Origin: Pseudomonas paralcaligenes
GTDB lineage: Bacteria > Pseudomonadota > Gammaproteobacteria > Pseudomonadales > Pseudomonadaceae
Direction: 5' to 3'
DNA: 64,000 nucleotides
Assembly: GCF_019655855.1 (NCBI RefSeq)
Contig: NZ_BPFX01000015.1
Location: forward strand, 1-64,000
The notes below the pieces were generated by a model that had not been told where the DNA came from, did not search any database, and worked only from the letters and a program-made list of their open reading frames with translations. Positions 25,407 through 34,645 of the stretch are shown piece after piece (the stretch's first letter is position 1; every line of letters starts with the position of its first letter). A program made the translations under genes and the position numbers.

Positions 25407-26753
25407 TCAGCGCTTGTTGCTATCGCTGATATATCCACGCGCTGGCAGCACCGTCCCCCGGCTTTCGCCGAAGCCGATGCGTGCTGCACCGGGCCGCTCG
25501 CACCAGCCTCGAAGCAGTACCGTGTCGCCGTCGGCCAGGAAGCCACGCTGCTCGCCAGCCCCCACGTCCACCGGCCTCGCGCCCGCGTGGGCCAGTTCGA
25601 TCAGCGCCCCGGCTTCGCCCGGCCCCGGTCCGGAAATGGTGCCGCTGCCCAGCAGGTCGCCGGGCTTCAGGGCACAGCCGCCCACGGTGTGGTGCGTCAC
25701 CATCTGTGCCACGCTCCAATACTGATGACTGAAGCTAGTACCTGACAGGTGCGACGGGCCGCGTCCTTCGCGGCGAGCGCGTTCACTGTGCAGCCACACC
25801 TCCAACTGGATGTCGATGGCGCCCGCCGCGCGGTTAGAGGGTGCGTCAAGATACTCCAGCGGTTGCGGGTCGGAGGCTGGGCGCTGCCAGGCGCAGCGAT
25901 ACGGCGCCAGCGCTTCCAGCGTCACTATCCAGGGCGAGATAGTGGTGGCGAAGTTCTTCGCAAGGAAGGGGCCCAGCGGCGCCATTTCCCAGGCCTGGAT
26001 GTCGCGCGCCGACCAGTCGTTGAGCAGGCAAATGCCGAAGATATGACTTTCCGCCTCGTCCAGGGTGATGGGTTCGCCCTCCACGTTGCCCTGGCCGATC
26101 CAGATGCCTACCTCCAGTTCGTAGTCCATGTACGCGCAGGCCTGGTGCACCGGAGCTTGTGCACCCGGCAGCAGCACCTGGCCCATGGGGCGGCGGAACT
26201 GCTGCCCACTCACGCCGACCGTGGACACGCGGCCATGGTAGGCAATGGGCATCCAGCGGAAGTTGGGTGACACGTCGCTATCTGGCCGCATCAGGCGTGT
26301 GCAATTCACCGCGTGATCCAAGGAGGTGTAGAAATCGGTGTAGTCGCCAATGTGGGCGGGCACCGCGTATTCCACCTCGCTTTGTGGTGCCAGGCAGGCG
26401 CGCATTGCTACGGCCTGTGCCGCGCCTTCCTGTAACAGCGCGAACAGCGCATGTCGCAGCGCCCGCCAGGCGGCAGGCCCTAGTGCGAAGAAGTCGTTGA
26501 GTGCGGGCTGGGCAGCGGCGCGGGCCGCTTGCAGCGCTATGCCTTCGAGCAGCGATCCGCTGGAAAGGGCTGCCAGGTCGATGACCTGATCACCAATTGC
26601 CACTCCGCCGCGAAAGGCTTCCTGGGTGCCGCTTCGGCGGAACACTGCAAAAGGCAGGTTCTGGATCGGGAAATCTGTGCTCGGTGCATTGGCCGACTCG
26701 AGCCAGCTCCGGGCGTTGACGTCATGGGTATGGTTCAGTTCCATGATGCTCAT
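25407..26753 (-). CDS. fahA: Fumarylacetoacetase, full-length (long form)
   Basis: A 448-residue protein starts MSIMELNHTHDVNARSWL; the ATG at 26753 overlaps the cyclase gene stop (ATGA), which favours it over upstream codons. The N-terminal SH3-like domain (about 1-130) contains FPIQNLPFAVFRR, and the catalytic domain has YMDYELEVGIWIGQGN, LLNDWSARDIQAWEMAPLG and FLAKNFATTISPWIV, motifs shared with animal and bacterial fumarylacetoacetases. It hydrolyses fumarylacetoacetate or a related 2,4-diketo acid to fumarate (or an analogue) and acetoacetate. Base composition is lower in G+C than the operon to its left. It is the last gene of the minus arm of the island, after TetR and the cyclase. Confidence 0.93.
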   Translation of the reverse strand: MSIMELNHTHDVNARSWLESANAPSTDFPIQNLPFAVFRRSGTQEAFRGGVAIGDQVIDLAALSSGSLLEGIALQAARAAAQPALNDFFALGPAAWRALRHALFALLQEGAAQAVAMRACLAPQSEVEYAVPAHIGDYTDFYTSLDHAVNCTRLMRPDSDVSPNFRWMPIAYHGRVSTVGVSGQQFRRPMGQVLLPGAQAPVHQACAYMDYELEVGIWIGQGNVEGEPITLDEAESHIFGICLLNDWSARDIQAWEMAPLGPFLAKNFATTISPWIVTLEALAPYRCAWQRPASDPQPLEYLDAPSNRAAGAIDIQLEVWLHSERARREGRGPSHLSGTSFSHQYWSVAQMVTHHTVGGCALKPGDLLGSGTISGPGPGEAGALIELAHAGARPVDVGAGEQRGFLADGDTVLLRGWCERPGAARIGFGESRGTVLPARGYISDSNKR

Positions 26754-27559
26754 GCCACCGTTGCCTGCAATGCGTCGTCGAAGATGGCTACCGCACGGGT
26801 CCAGCCAGCGGATGCGCCACGGATCTTGTGTGGGAAGCAACTGATGAAGAAGCCGTCGGCTGGCAGGCTCTCCAGGTTGTGCAATTTCTCGATGTGGCAG
26901 TAGCCAATATCGCGCCCCGCCTTATGGCCTTCCCAGATCAGCGATGCGTCCTTGGTTTCGCCGTACTTGTGTGCGGTGTGCACGAAGGGCGCGTCCCAGC
27001 TCCAGGCGTCGGTGCCAGTCAATCGCACGCCGCGCTCCAGTAGGTACATGGTGGCTTCATAGCCCATGCCGCAGCCGGCGCTCACGTAGTCGCCTTTGCC
27101 GTAACGTGAACCGGCACGGGTGTTGACCACCACGATCTCCAGCGGTTTGAGTTCGTGGCCGATGCGTTGCAACTCGGCCTCGACGTCAGCTGCGGTAACT
27201 ACATAGCCGTCGGCGAAGTGGCGGAAGTCCAGCTTTACGCCAGGCTGGAAGCACCACTCCAGCGGCACGTCGTGGATAGCAATGGCTGGTTTCTTGTCTC
27301 CCAGCGCTTTGTCCATGGTGGAGTGGAAGTGATACGGCGCATCCAGGTGGGTGCCGTTGTGAGTGGAAAGTTGCACCAACTCCACCGCCCAGCCCTCGCC
27401 ATCGGGTAGGTCCTCCTTCTTCAGACCGGGGAAGAATGGCGCGATCTGCTCGAAGGTATTCTCGTGTGTGAAGTACTCGATCTTCGGTGCGAAGGCCGGT
27501 GGATCGGAGAGAACGTCGTTTTCGAGAAAAATGGACAGGTCAACGAATGTTCGAGGCAT
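26750..27559 (-). CDS. Cyclase-family (kynurenine formamidase / isatin hydrolase fold) metal hydrolase
   Basis: The product has 269 residues, with AAGGAG 6 bases before the ATG. It carries the family metal-binding motif HNGTHLDAPYHFH (HxGTHxDxPxH) and later PLEIVVVNTRAGSR and GTDAWSWDAPF. Family members hydrolyse cyclic amides, formyl-kynurenine or isatin using Mn or Zn. The actual substrate is unknown; coupling to fumarylacetoacetase by an ATGA overlap suggests it acts earlier in the same ring-fission or lactam-opening pathway. No signal peptide is seen. Confidence 0.87.
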   Translation of the reverse strand: MPRTFVDLSIFLENDVLSDPPAFAPKIEYFTHENTFEQIAPFFPGLKKEDLPDGEGWAVELVQLSTHNGTHLDAPYHFHSTMDKALGDKKPAIAIHDVPLEWCFQPGVKLDFRHFADGYVVTAADVEAELQRIGHELKPLEIVVVNTRAGSRYGKGDYVSAGCGMGYEATMYLLERGVRLTGTDAWSWDAPFVHTAHKYGETKDASLIWEGHKAGRDIGYCHIEKLHNLESLPADGFFISCFPHKIRGASAGWTRAVAIFDDALQATVA

Positions 27560-27649
27560 GGGGTTCTCCTTTCGTGGATCGGTGCATGCAAAACAAGGAT
27601 CTCGCCTGCTGTCAGCTCAGCAGGCGGTCTGGCCACTTCTGGCGCTGCA

Positions 27650-28285
27650 TCACGCGCCGCTCGCCTTTAGGGGCGAGCCGAGTGCGGCCTGTATCGCAGA
27701 CTCCAGCGTTCTAGCTGCCAGGTCGCGCACCTCACTTCGAGAGACCGCAGACTCCCTGTCCATCCAGTCGAGTACTGCATGAATTACGAATGCCATCCAA
27801 GCGCGAACAGCAATGCGGAGTACGCCGTTGGCCGGCGTCTCAAGGTTGAGTCCGTCTATGAGCCGCTTTGTCTGCTGATCCAGATTGTTGTTGACGATCT
27901 CGGCAATGCGGGTATCGGAGCTTCCCGCACCACGAAAGACCGCTCGGTAGACCTTCGGGTGTTGCTCAACGTAGTCCAGATACGCATCGAGGCTCGCACG
28001 CAGTCTCTCCGGGCCTGGAAGCCCTGGATTCGGTGTGGTCCGGCTCAGGATGTCCGCGCATCCGCTACGCACGATCTCTGCAAAGAAGTCCCGTTTGTTC
28101 GGGAAGTAGTGATAGAGCAGCCCTCGGGAGACACCAGCGAGCTGCGCAATCCGGTCGATCTGCACCTCGTCGAAGGGGTGATCAGCAAAAGCCGCAGCAC
28201 CGATTTCCAGCAAATGCGCACGACGAGCATCCGGCTCCAGCCTTGATCCGGCAGTGACCTTTGGCTTGGCGGAAGACTTTGGCAT
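27650..28285 (-). CDS. TetR/AcrR-family transcriptional regulator
   Basis: A 211-residue protein with an N-terminal TetR helix-turn-helix (residues about 22-68: VQIDRIAQLAGVSRGLLYHY, FPNKRDFF) and a ligand-binding helical C-terminal domain. AAGGAG lies 6 bases before the ATG. It diverges from the alpha/beta-hydrolase gene across an 80-base spacer with two similar TTCAATA-containing boxes, so it probably represses both arms of the island until a pathway intermediate binds. The 90-base gap to the cyclase gene leaves room for a separate promoter. Confidence 0.92.
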   Translation of the reverse strand: MPKSSAKPKVTAGSRLEPDARRAHLLEIGAAAFADHPFDEVQIDRIAQLAGVSRGLLYHYFPNKRDFFAEIVRSGCADILSRTTPNPGLPGPERLRASLDAYLDYVEQHPKVYRAVFRGAGSSDTRIAEIVNNNLDQQTKRLIDGLNLETPANGVLRIAVRAWMAFVIHAVLDWMDRESAVSRSEVRDLAARTLESAIQAALGSPLKASGA

Positions 28286-28365
28286 TCAGCACTCCTTGTT
28301 TGACATGAGTTCAATAGTGGGATTAGGATTTTATTGTACTTGCGTTCAATAAGAAGACAACTGCC
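28286..28365. promoter_or_regulatory. Divergent promoter/operator region of the island
   Basis: Two related boxes are seen: TTGACATGAGTTCAATA (28300-28316) and TTGTACTTGCGTTCAATA (28334-28351), both partly palindromic with TTGnAC/GTTCAA ends and the same orientation. The first contains a consensus -35 TTGACA; TAGGAT at 28324-28329 is a possible -10 for the rightward gene. The arrangement suits TetR binding at both promoters. Confidence 0.6.
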
Positions 28366-29679
28366 ATGCACCATTTCTTGAAACGTCTATTCATCACCCT
28401 CTGCTTGATCACAGGCTCGACGGGGCTTGCCACCAGGGCCCTAGGGGCTGCGTTCTTCCTTCCGGCTCTGTTCGTGCGGCGCTATTCGACGATGGGGGGG
28501 CTCGAGCAAGAGGAGTTCTCGCGTGAGTTGAGCGGCGTGCGTTCCTTTGGGGAAAAAGGCTGGTGCGACTACTGGGACGCGCTGGCCTCTCGCCACGCAG
28601 CGGATGCTGAGCGCACTTTGCTCGAACTAGCTGGGCCATCAGTCACGCTTTCATCCTACGACCAAGCGGCATTGGCTCCGCTGTGGCAGGTGCTTGAGCC
28701 AGTTCGGCCAGTGGTCGCCGGGCTGCTAACCCAAGAGGTGGGGGCGCAGGGGCAGCAAGGTTTGTCCCTTCAGCAGCGCCAAGCCTTTGCCACTGTGCAT
28801 TCGCTGATGAAGGCCATTGCTTACTACCAGGTGAGTGCCTTTCCTTGCGCCTCGCCTCGGCGTATGCAGGCCTACCAGAAATCGCGCGAACTGTTTGATC
28901 TGCTGATCGAGATATGCGCCCCGGTGCTGGGCGTCAGTGTCGAGCGTATGTCCATATCGACGTGCGGTGAAAATGTAGAGGGCTACCTCGTGCTGCCCTC
29001 TGGCAGCGGAGCTTTACCACTGGTGCTGGCCACCAATGGATTGGAAGGCACAGTGCAGGAGCTAGCCCTGCCACTCTTGAAGTGCTGTGACCGCGGCATG
29101 GCGGTGTTCGTGATGGAAATGCCTGGGACCTATGCCTACAAGACGCCGATGAGCGGCGAGTCCGAGCAGATCTACCACGGCGTCATCGAACATATGCTGG
29201 CGCACCCTCGCATAGATGCGAGCCGCGTCGGCATGCTGGGGGTGAGCTTTGGTGCGTACTGGTCCACCCGCATGGCCCTGGCGAGCGAACGCCTGCGTTG
29301 CGTGGTAGCCAACGGCGGGCCCAACTACCGCACCTTCCGACCTGCTGGATCTTTCGGTTCTCCTGAAATCATCGTTCGCGCACTGATTGCCACCACTGGC
29401 GCGAAAGGTCTGCACGACGTAGGAGGGAGGCTAGGTGCTCTGTCCCTGCACACGCGCTACAGGGACATCAAGACTCCGCTTCTGCTGATCAATGGTGAAA
29501 AGGACACGCTGGTCAGTACTCAGGACTCGATCGACATCTCCACACACGCGCCCAAGGCACTCCTAAAGCTCTACCCCGATGACGACCACTGCGCCATGGC
29601 TCACAGCCAGGAATGGGTCGACCTGTCCCTGGAGTGGATGGGCATGCATCTGCAAGTTGATGAAAACCCACCTTCATAA
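28366..29679 (+). CDS. Alpha/beta-hydrolase, FrsA / DUF1100-like
   Basis: The product has 437 residues. A hydrophobic N-terminus (about 8-40) could be a signal anchor. The hydrolase core shows the nucleophile elbow GVSFGAYWS, the acid in INGEKDTLVS and the histidine in PDDDHCAMAHS, the arrangement of FrsA-like esterases and of C-C hydrolases such as 2,6-dihydroxypseudooxynicotine hydrolase. It is the first gene of the plus-strand arm, divergent from TetR. It may cleave a C-C or ester bond of the pathway substrate; this is inference from context. No strong ribosome site is visible. Confidence 0.8.
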   Translation: MHHFLKRLFITLCLITGSTGLATRALGAAFFLPALFVRRYSTMGGLEQEEFSRELSGVRSFGEKGWCDYWDALASRHAADAERTLLELAGPSVTLSSYDQAALAPLWQVLEPVRPVVAGLLTQEVGAQGQQGLSLQQRQAFATVHSLMKAIAYYQVSAFPCASPRRMQAYQKSRELFDLLIEICAPVLGVSVERMSISTCGENVEGYLVLPSGSGALPLVLATNGLEGTVQELALPLLKCCDRGMAVFVMEMPGTYAYKTPMSGESEQIYHGVIEHMLAHPRIDASRVGMLGVSFGAYWSTRMALASERLRCVVANGGPNYRTFRPAGSFGSPEIIVRALIATTGAKGLHDVGGRLGALSLHTRYRDIKTPLLLINGEKDTLVSTQDSIDISTHAPKALLKLYPDDDHCAMAHSQEWVDLSLEWMGMHLQVDENPPS

Positions 29680-29685
29680 CCAGCC

Positions 29686-29704
29686 CGGAAATCTCCGATT
29701 TCCG
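29686..29704 (+). other. Hairpin after the hydrolase gene
   Basis: A perfect 8-base inverted repeat (CGGAAATC and GATTTCCG, 3-base loop) lies just after the hydrolase stop, without a T-run. The following 165 bases up to the DUF1302 gene show no recognisable gene; the spacer may hold a partial terminator and a second promoter. Confidence 0.4.
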
Positions 29705-29872
29705 AGATGAACATTCGTTTGTGCTTAGTGCGCTTGAAGCAAGCGGATGGAGCGCCAATCGCCATCGTAGGGAAGTCATGGCGATCAAAAAAGATCGTCA
29801 CCAGGATGTGTGAAAGCCAAGCAGTACAACGTTCTTCGATAGTTCAAAACAACAACAAAATGGTCAGACACA

Positions 29873-31654
29873 ATGAAAAGAACTCTACTGGAAACAATTC
29901 CAATTGCTCTGGGAGTCGCTCTTGGCAGTGCTGCGCCTGCCTATGCGGTGAACTTCAATATCGGCGAGATCAAGGGGCAACTCGACTCATCGTTGTCAGT
30001 CGGTGCCAGTTGGTCCACGGCCAGTCCAGACCGAAAGCTTATCGGTATGTCCAATGGTGGCACGTCCTTTACCCAGACTAGCGACGATGGGCGACTGAAC
30101 TTCAAGAAGGGCGAGACCTTTTCGAAGATCTTCAAGGGCATCCACGACCTCGAACTGAAGTACGGCGACACCGGAGTGTTCCTGCGCGGCAAGTACTGGT
30201 ACGACTTCGAGCTGAAGGACGAAGGGCGTATCTGGAAGGATATCGATGACCGCGATCGCAAGGTCGGCGCCAGGTCTTCCGGCGCAGAGCTGCTCGATGC
30301 CTTCGTTTATCACAGCTACGACTTGGGGAATATGCCCGGTAGCGTGCGCTTGGGTAAACAGGTGGTCAGCTGGGGTGAAAGCACCCTGATCGGCAACAGT
30401 ATCAACAGCATCAACCCGATTGATGTATCCGCCTTCCGCCGCCCCGGTGCCGAACTCAAGGAAGGTCTGATTCCGGTAAACATGTTCTACGTCTCGCAGA
30501 GCATCACCGACCAGCTGTCCGCCGAGGCCTTCTACCAGTTGGAGTGGGATCAGACAGTAGTCGACAACTGCGGAACCTTCTTCTCGACCTCCGATATCCT
30601 GGCCGACGGCTGCAACGACAACTATCACCTATTCGATCCGAGCACTGTCGCCCAGGCTCGGGCTGCGGCAAATGCCGGCCTATTACCGGGCGTTACGGTC
30701 GATCAGGAAGGTTTGGTGGTGCCGCGCGGCGGTGATCGTGACGCCAGGGACTCCGGGCAGTGGGGCCTGGCCCTGCGCTGGCTGGGTGATACCACCGAGT
30801 ACGGCGCCTACTTCATGAACTACCACAGCCGTACGCCCAACCTGAGCGTGCAGAATGCCAGCGCGGCGGACATCACCAATGCGCTGACCATCGCCGGCGG
30901 CGCCTTGGCGCAACCGATCCTGCTCGGCCGCGGCAGCTACTTCCTCGAATACCCCGAGGACATCCGCCTGTACGGCCTGAGCTTCGCCACCACGCTGCCC
31001 ACCGGCACATCCTGGTCGGGGGAGATCAGTTATCGGCCGAACATGCCGCTGCAAACCAATGGCCCGGACCTGACCTCGAAGCTCGCTACCACGGTTGTGG
31101 CTGGCTTCAACTCCGGCGGGGCAGCGGGAGCGCTGGCTCAGGCCGGCTTGGTGACGCAGGGCTACCAGCGCAAGGAAGTGACGCAACTGCAAACCACCTT
31201 CACCCACTTCTTCGAGGAGGTGCTCGGTGCCAACCGCCTGTCGCTGTTGGGTGAGGTGGGATACACCCGAGTCGGCGCAATGACCGACAAAGTTGGTAAC
31301 CGCTTTGGTCGTGACCCTACCTTCGGCGTCCCCGAAAGCGCCTTAGCGCGGGAGCGCTACGGCTCACACGGCTTCTTAACCGCTTCTTCATGGGGCTACC
31401 GTGCACGCGGGACGCTCGAGTACAGCGATGTATTTGCCGGCATCAATCTCAAGCCCAGCCTGGCTTGGTCCCACGATGTCGAGGGTTACGGCCCGGTGTT
31501 CACCGAGGGCAGCAAGGCGGTCAGCATCGGGCTGGATGCCGAGTACCTGAATACCTACACCGTCAGCCTCAGCTACACCAACTTCTTCGGCGGTGACTAC
31601 AGCGTCCAGAGCGACCGTGATTTCGTCGCCCTGAGTTTCGGTCTGAATTTTTAA
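29873..31654 (+). CDS. DUF1302 outer-membrane protein
   Basis: A 593-residue exported protein with a signal peptide (about 1-25, ending APAYA). The mature part opens VNFNIGEIKGQLDSSLSVGA and is rich in alternating beta-strand segments and aromatic residues, and it ends ...DFVALSFGLNF with a C-terminal Phe, typical of outer-membrane barrels. Diagnostic DUF1302 features are RLGKQVVSWGESTLIGNS and INPIDVSAFRRPGAELKEG. The family is repeatedly found next to DUF1329 genes in steroid, lipid and aromatic catabolic clusters and is thought to help uptake of hydrophobic substrates. It precedes the DUF1329 gene by about 25 bases. Confidence 0.92.
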   Translation: MKRTLLETIPIALGVALGSAAPAYAVNFNIGEIKGQLDSSLSVGASWSTASPDRKLIGMSNGGTSFTQTSDDGRLNFKKGETFSKIFKGIHDLELKYGDTGVFLRGKYWYDFELKDEGRIWKDIDDRDRKVGARSSGAELLDAFVYHSYDLGNMPGSVRLGKQVVSWGESTLIGNSINSINPIDVSAFRRPGAELKEGLIPVNMFYVSQSITDQLSAEAFYQLEWDQTVVDNCGTFFSTSDILADGCNDNYHLFDPSTVAQARAAANAGLLPGVTVDQEGLVVPRGGDRDARDSGQWGLALRWLGDTTEYGAYFMNYHSRTPNLSVQNASAADITNALTIAGGALAQPILLGRGSYFLEYPEDIRLYGLSFATTLPTGTSWSGEISYRPNMPLQTNGPDLTSKLATTVVAGFNSGGAAGALAQAGLVTQGYQRKEVTQLQTTFTHFFEEVLGANRLSLLGEVGYTRVGAMTDKVGNRFGRDPTFGVPESALARERYGSHGFLTASSWGYRARGTLEYSDVFAGINLKPSLAWSHDVEGYGPVFTEGSKAVSIGLDAEYLNTYTVSLSYTNFFGGDYSVQSDRDFVALSFGLNF

Positions 31655-31679
31655 ATTCCCCGGCATGAGAATCGGTCAA

Positions 31680-33053
31680 ATGAAAAATACAAACACACTG
31701 ATCATGGTCTTCGGCCTGGGCCTTTCGTTGCTATCCGGCGCGACGCTGGGTGCGGTGCCGGCGGCGGAAGTGGCCAAGCTGGGCACCACACTGACGCCGC
31801 TGGGTGGCGAGATGGCGGGCAACGCCGATGGCAGCATACCGGCATGGACCGGTGGCCTGCCGGTTGATGCCGCGCCGGTGTCGGATAACGGCTTTCCTGG
31901 AGATCCCTTTGCCGACGAGCAGCCGCTGTTCATCATCACCGCGCAGAATATGGAGCAGTACCGGGACAAGCTGACGCCAGGCTTGATTGCGATGTTCAAT
32001 CGCTACCCGGATACGTTCAAGATGCCGGTGTTCACCACTCACCGAACTGCCAGCGTGCCCAAGGAGATCGAGGAGAAGGCCAAGATCAGTGCAGCCAGGA
32101 CGACGCTGCTGGACGGGGGGAACGGCCTGAAGGATTTCACCGATAGCCGTTATTACGCCTTCCCGATTCCCCAGAATGGTCTGGAAGTGATCTGGAACCA
32201 CATCACCCGATACCGCGGGGGTAACCTCAGGCGCTCGTATGTGCAGGCCGCATTGCAGGCCAATGGCGCCTACAGTCTGGTCAGAATCGAGGATGAGTTG
32301 GCGTCCCCGGACTTCATGCCGGATCTGAACCCGAAAAGCGCCGCCAACACACTGCGGTTCGTCAAACAGCTGGTGACTGCCCCCTCACGTCTGGCTGGCA
32401 ACGTTCTTTTGGTGCAGGACTCCATCGATCAGATCAGTAATCCACGCATGGCCTGGTTGTACAACTCCGGCCAGCGCCGTGTACGCCGCGCTCCTCAGGT
32501 TGCCTATGACGGTCCCGGCACTGCTGCCGACGGCCTGCGCACGTCCGACAATACCGACATGTTCAACGGCGCGCCGGATCGTTATGACTGGAGACTGGTT
32601 GGAAAGCGGGAAATGTATATTCCCTACAATAACTTCCGTCTGCTCAGCCCGTCATTGAAATATGCAGATTTGCTCACCGTGGGTCATACCAACCAGCAGC
32701 ACGCGCGTTACGAGTTGCATCGTGTTTGGGAGGTAGAGGCGACGCTGAAGGCTGGTGAGCGGAACATCTATGGCAAGCGCTCATTCTTCGTTGATGAAGA
32801 CACTTGGGCCATCGTGCTGGCCGATCTGTATGACGGCCGCGGGCAGCTCTGGCGTGTAGCGGAGGCTAAGGCCATGCCCTACTACCACCAGCAGTTTCCT
32901 GCATTTGCTTTCGAGGTTCAGTACGACCTGTTGGCTGGTCGTTACTTAGCCACCGGTATGAGTAACGAGGAGAAGAAGTTCATCCAGTTCGGTTTCGATG
33001 CAAGAGCTGCTGATTTCACCCCAGCTGCCTTGCGCAATGCCGGCGTTCGCTGA
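31680..33053 (+). CDS. DUF1329 periplasmic LolA-like protein
   Basis: The protein has 457 residues and starts MKNTNTLIMVFGLGLSLL, with a signal peptide cut near residue 25 (ATLGAVPA). An ATG 15 bases earlier is possible; neither has a strong ribosome site. Family features include LGTTLTPLGGEMAGNADGSI, PAWTGGLP, FVKQLVTAPSRLAGNVLL, YNSGQRRVRRAPQVAYD, and RYDWRLVGKREMYIPYNN. DUF1329 proteins resemble LolA/LolB lipoprotein carriers and pair with DUF1302 barrels. Together they suggest that the island substrate is hydrophobic and crosses the envelope with help. Confidence 0.9.
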   Translation: MKNTNTLIMVFGLGLSLLSGATLGAVPAAEVAKLGTTLTPLGGEMAGNADGSIPAWTGGLPVDAAPVSDNGFPGDPFADEQPLFIITAQNMEQYRDKLTPGLIAMFNRYPDTFKMPVFTTHRTASVPKEIEEKAKISAARTTLLDGGNGLKDFTDSRYYAFPIPQNGLEVIWNHITRYRGGNLRRSYVQAALQANGAYSLVRIEDELASPDFMPDLNPKSAANTLRFVKQLVTAPSRLAGNVLLVQDSIDQISNPRMAWLYNSGQRRVRRAPQVAYDGPGTAADGLRTSDNTDMFNGAPDRYDWRLVGKREMYIPYNNFRLLSPSLKYADLLTVGHTNQQHARYELHRVWEVEATLKAGERNIYGKRSFFVDEDTWAIVLADLYDGRGQLWRVAEAKAMPYYHQQFPAFAFEVQYDLLAGRYLATGMSNEEKKFIQFGFDARAADFTPAALRNAGVR

Positions 33054-33173
33054 GGTCTTTGCACTTCTATTGGGAGGTGAGCCAGACGGCCGCCTCCTGG
33101 TTTGTGATCAGCGCGCGGTTGGCTCCGCCAGCCGTCATGTGAAGTCATGCGTGACAACAAGAGGCTCGAAGCG

Positions 33174-33872
33174 ATGGCAGGTCTGGATAAGCGTGTAGGT
33201 AGTTACGAGGAGGCCATGGCTGGTCTCGAAGATGGGATGACGCTGCTTTCTGGTGGCTTCGGCCTATGTGGCATTCCAGAGAATCTGATCGCCGAAATTC
33301 ATCGTCGCGGTGTGCGCGAGCTGACGGTGGTTTCGAACAACTGCGGTGTAGATGGTTTTGGTCTGGGCGTGCTGCTAGAGGACCGGCAGATTCGTAAGAT
33401 GATCGCCTCCTATGTCGGTGAGAACGCACTGTTCGAGAAGCAGCTTCTCAGTGGTGAACTCGAAGTTGAGCTGACTCCCCAGGGAAATCTGGCTGAGAAG
33501 ATGCGCGCCGGTGGAGCGGGCATTCCTGCGTTCTTCACGGCCACTGGTTATGGCACGTCTGTCGCCGACGGTAAGGAAGTGCGTGAGTTCAATGGGCGTA
33601 GCTACATCCTTGAATCGGCTATTACCGGCGACTTTGCCATCGTCAAGGGCTGGAAGGCCGACCATTACGGCAACGTGATCTACCGTCATACCGCGCAGAA
33701 CTTCAATCCGCTGGTGGCAACTGCTGGGCGCATTACCGTGGTCGAGGTAGAGGAAATAGTTGAGCCGGGCGAGCTGGATCCAACGCAGATTCACACGCCA
33801 GGTATCTACGTAGACCGCCTCATCTGCGGGCACTTCGAAAAGCGCATCGAGAAGCGCACGACCCGCTCCTGA
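33174..33872 (+). CDS. 3-oxoacid CoA-transferase, subunit A
   Basis: A 232-residue protein starts at [22 protein letters not shown] lies 9 bases upstream, and an earlier ATG at 33147 lacks a ribosome site. The glycine-rich [12 protein letters not shown] and [11 protein letters not shown] motifs and the final IEKRTTR match alpha subunits of succinyl-CoA:acetoacetate CoA-transferases (ScoA/AtoD type). With subunit B 30 bases downstream it would move CoA to acetoacetate or a related 3-oxoacid. This fits the acetoacetate product of the fumarylacetoacetase at the other end of the island. Confidence 0.93.
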   Translation: MAGLDKRVGSYEEAMAGLEDGMTLLSGGFGLCGIPENLIAEIHRRGVRELTVVSNNCGVDGFGLGVLLEDRQIRKMIASYVGENALFEKQLLSGELEVELTPQGNLAEKMRAGGAGIPAFFTATGYGTSVADGKEVREFNGRSYILESAITGDFAIVKGWKADHYGNVIYRHTAQNFNPLVATAGRITVVEVEEIVEPGELDPTQIHTPGIYVDRLICGHFEKRIEKRTTRS

Positions 33873-33902
33873 TCACGACCTAGAAAACTTGAGGGAACCA
33901 AC

Positions 33903-34559
33903 ATGGCTCTGACACGTGAGCAGATGGCCCAGCGCGTGGCCCGCGAACTCAAAGATGGCTACTACGTCAACCTGGGGATCGGTATTCCCACTCTGGTGGC
34001 GAACTACGTTCCTGATGGCATGCAGGTGATGTTGCAGTCCGAGAATGGGCTGCTGGGGATGGGCTCTTTCCCTACTGACGACGAAGTCGATGCTGACATG
34101 ATCAATGCGGGTAAGCAGACAGTCACGGCAGTTAAGGGCGCTTCAATTTTTTCCTCTGCAGAATCCTTCGCGATGATCCGCGGCGGCCATGTCGACCTGA
34201 CGGTGCTGGGCGCTTTCGAAGTGGATGTGCAGGGCAACATCGCGTCTTGGATGATCCCCGGCAAACTGGTGAAGGGGATGGGGGGAGCAATGGACCTGGT
34301 TGCCGGCGCCGACAACATCATTGTCACCATGACCCACGCATCCAAGGATGGAGAATCGAAGCTACTGGACCAGTGCACATTGCCACTCACAGGTGCTGGC
34401 TGCATCCGCAAGGTGCTGACTGACCTAGCGTACCTAGAGATCGATAACGGTACTTTCATCCTGCGCGAAACTGCGCCGGGCGTAACCATAGCTGAGGTCG
34501 CTGAAAAGACGGCAGGACGGCTCATCGTGCCGGACGACGTGGTTGAAATGCAGTTCTGA
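33903..34559 (+). CDS. 3-oxoacid CoA-transferase, subunit B
   Basis: The product has 218 residues, with AGGGA 6 bases before the ATG. The catalytic glutamate lies in the family motif SENGLLGMG (residues about 46-54). Also conserved are YVNLGIGIPTLVANY, and GGHVDLTVLGAFEVD. It forms the active site of the CoA-transferase with subunit A. The acceptor may be acetoacetate, but 3-oxoadipate or other 3-oxoacids cannot be excluded from sequence alone. A decayed thiolase follows. Confidence 0.94.
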   Translation: MALTREQMAQRVARELKDGYYVNLGIGIPTLVANYVPDGMQVMLQSENGLLGMGSFPTDDEVDADMINAGKQTVTAVKGASIFSSAESFAMIRGGHVDLTVLGAFEVDVQGNIASWMIPGKLVKGMGGAMDLVAGADNIIVTMTHASKDGESKLLDQCTLPLTGAGCIRKVLTDLAYLEIDNGTFILRETAPGVTIAEVAEKTAGRLIVPDDVVEMQF

Positions 34560-34645
34560 TTCTTCTGATTTCTGCCCAGGAGTGATCCGCTTGTCTGGCG
34601 ATAGGAAAGGGCGCGGGCACTTTCTCCATTACCAGGTGTGATCGA

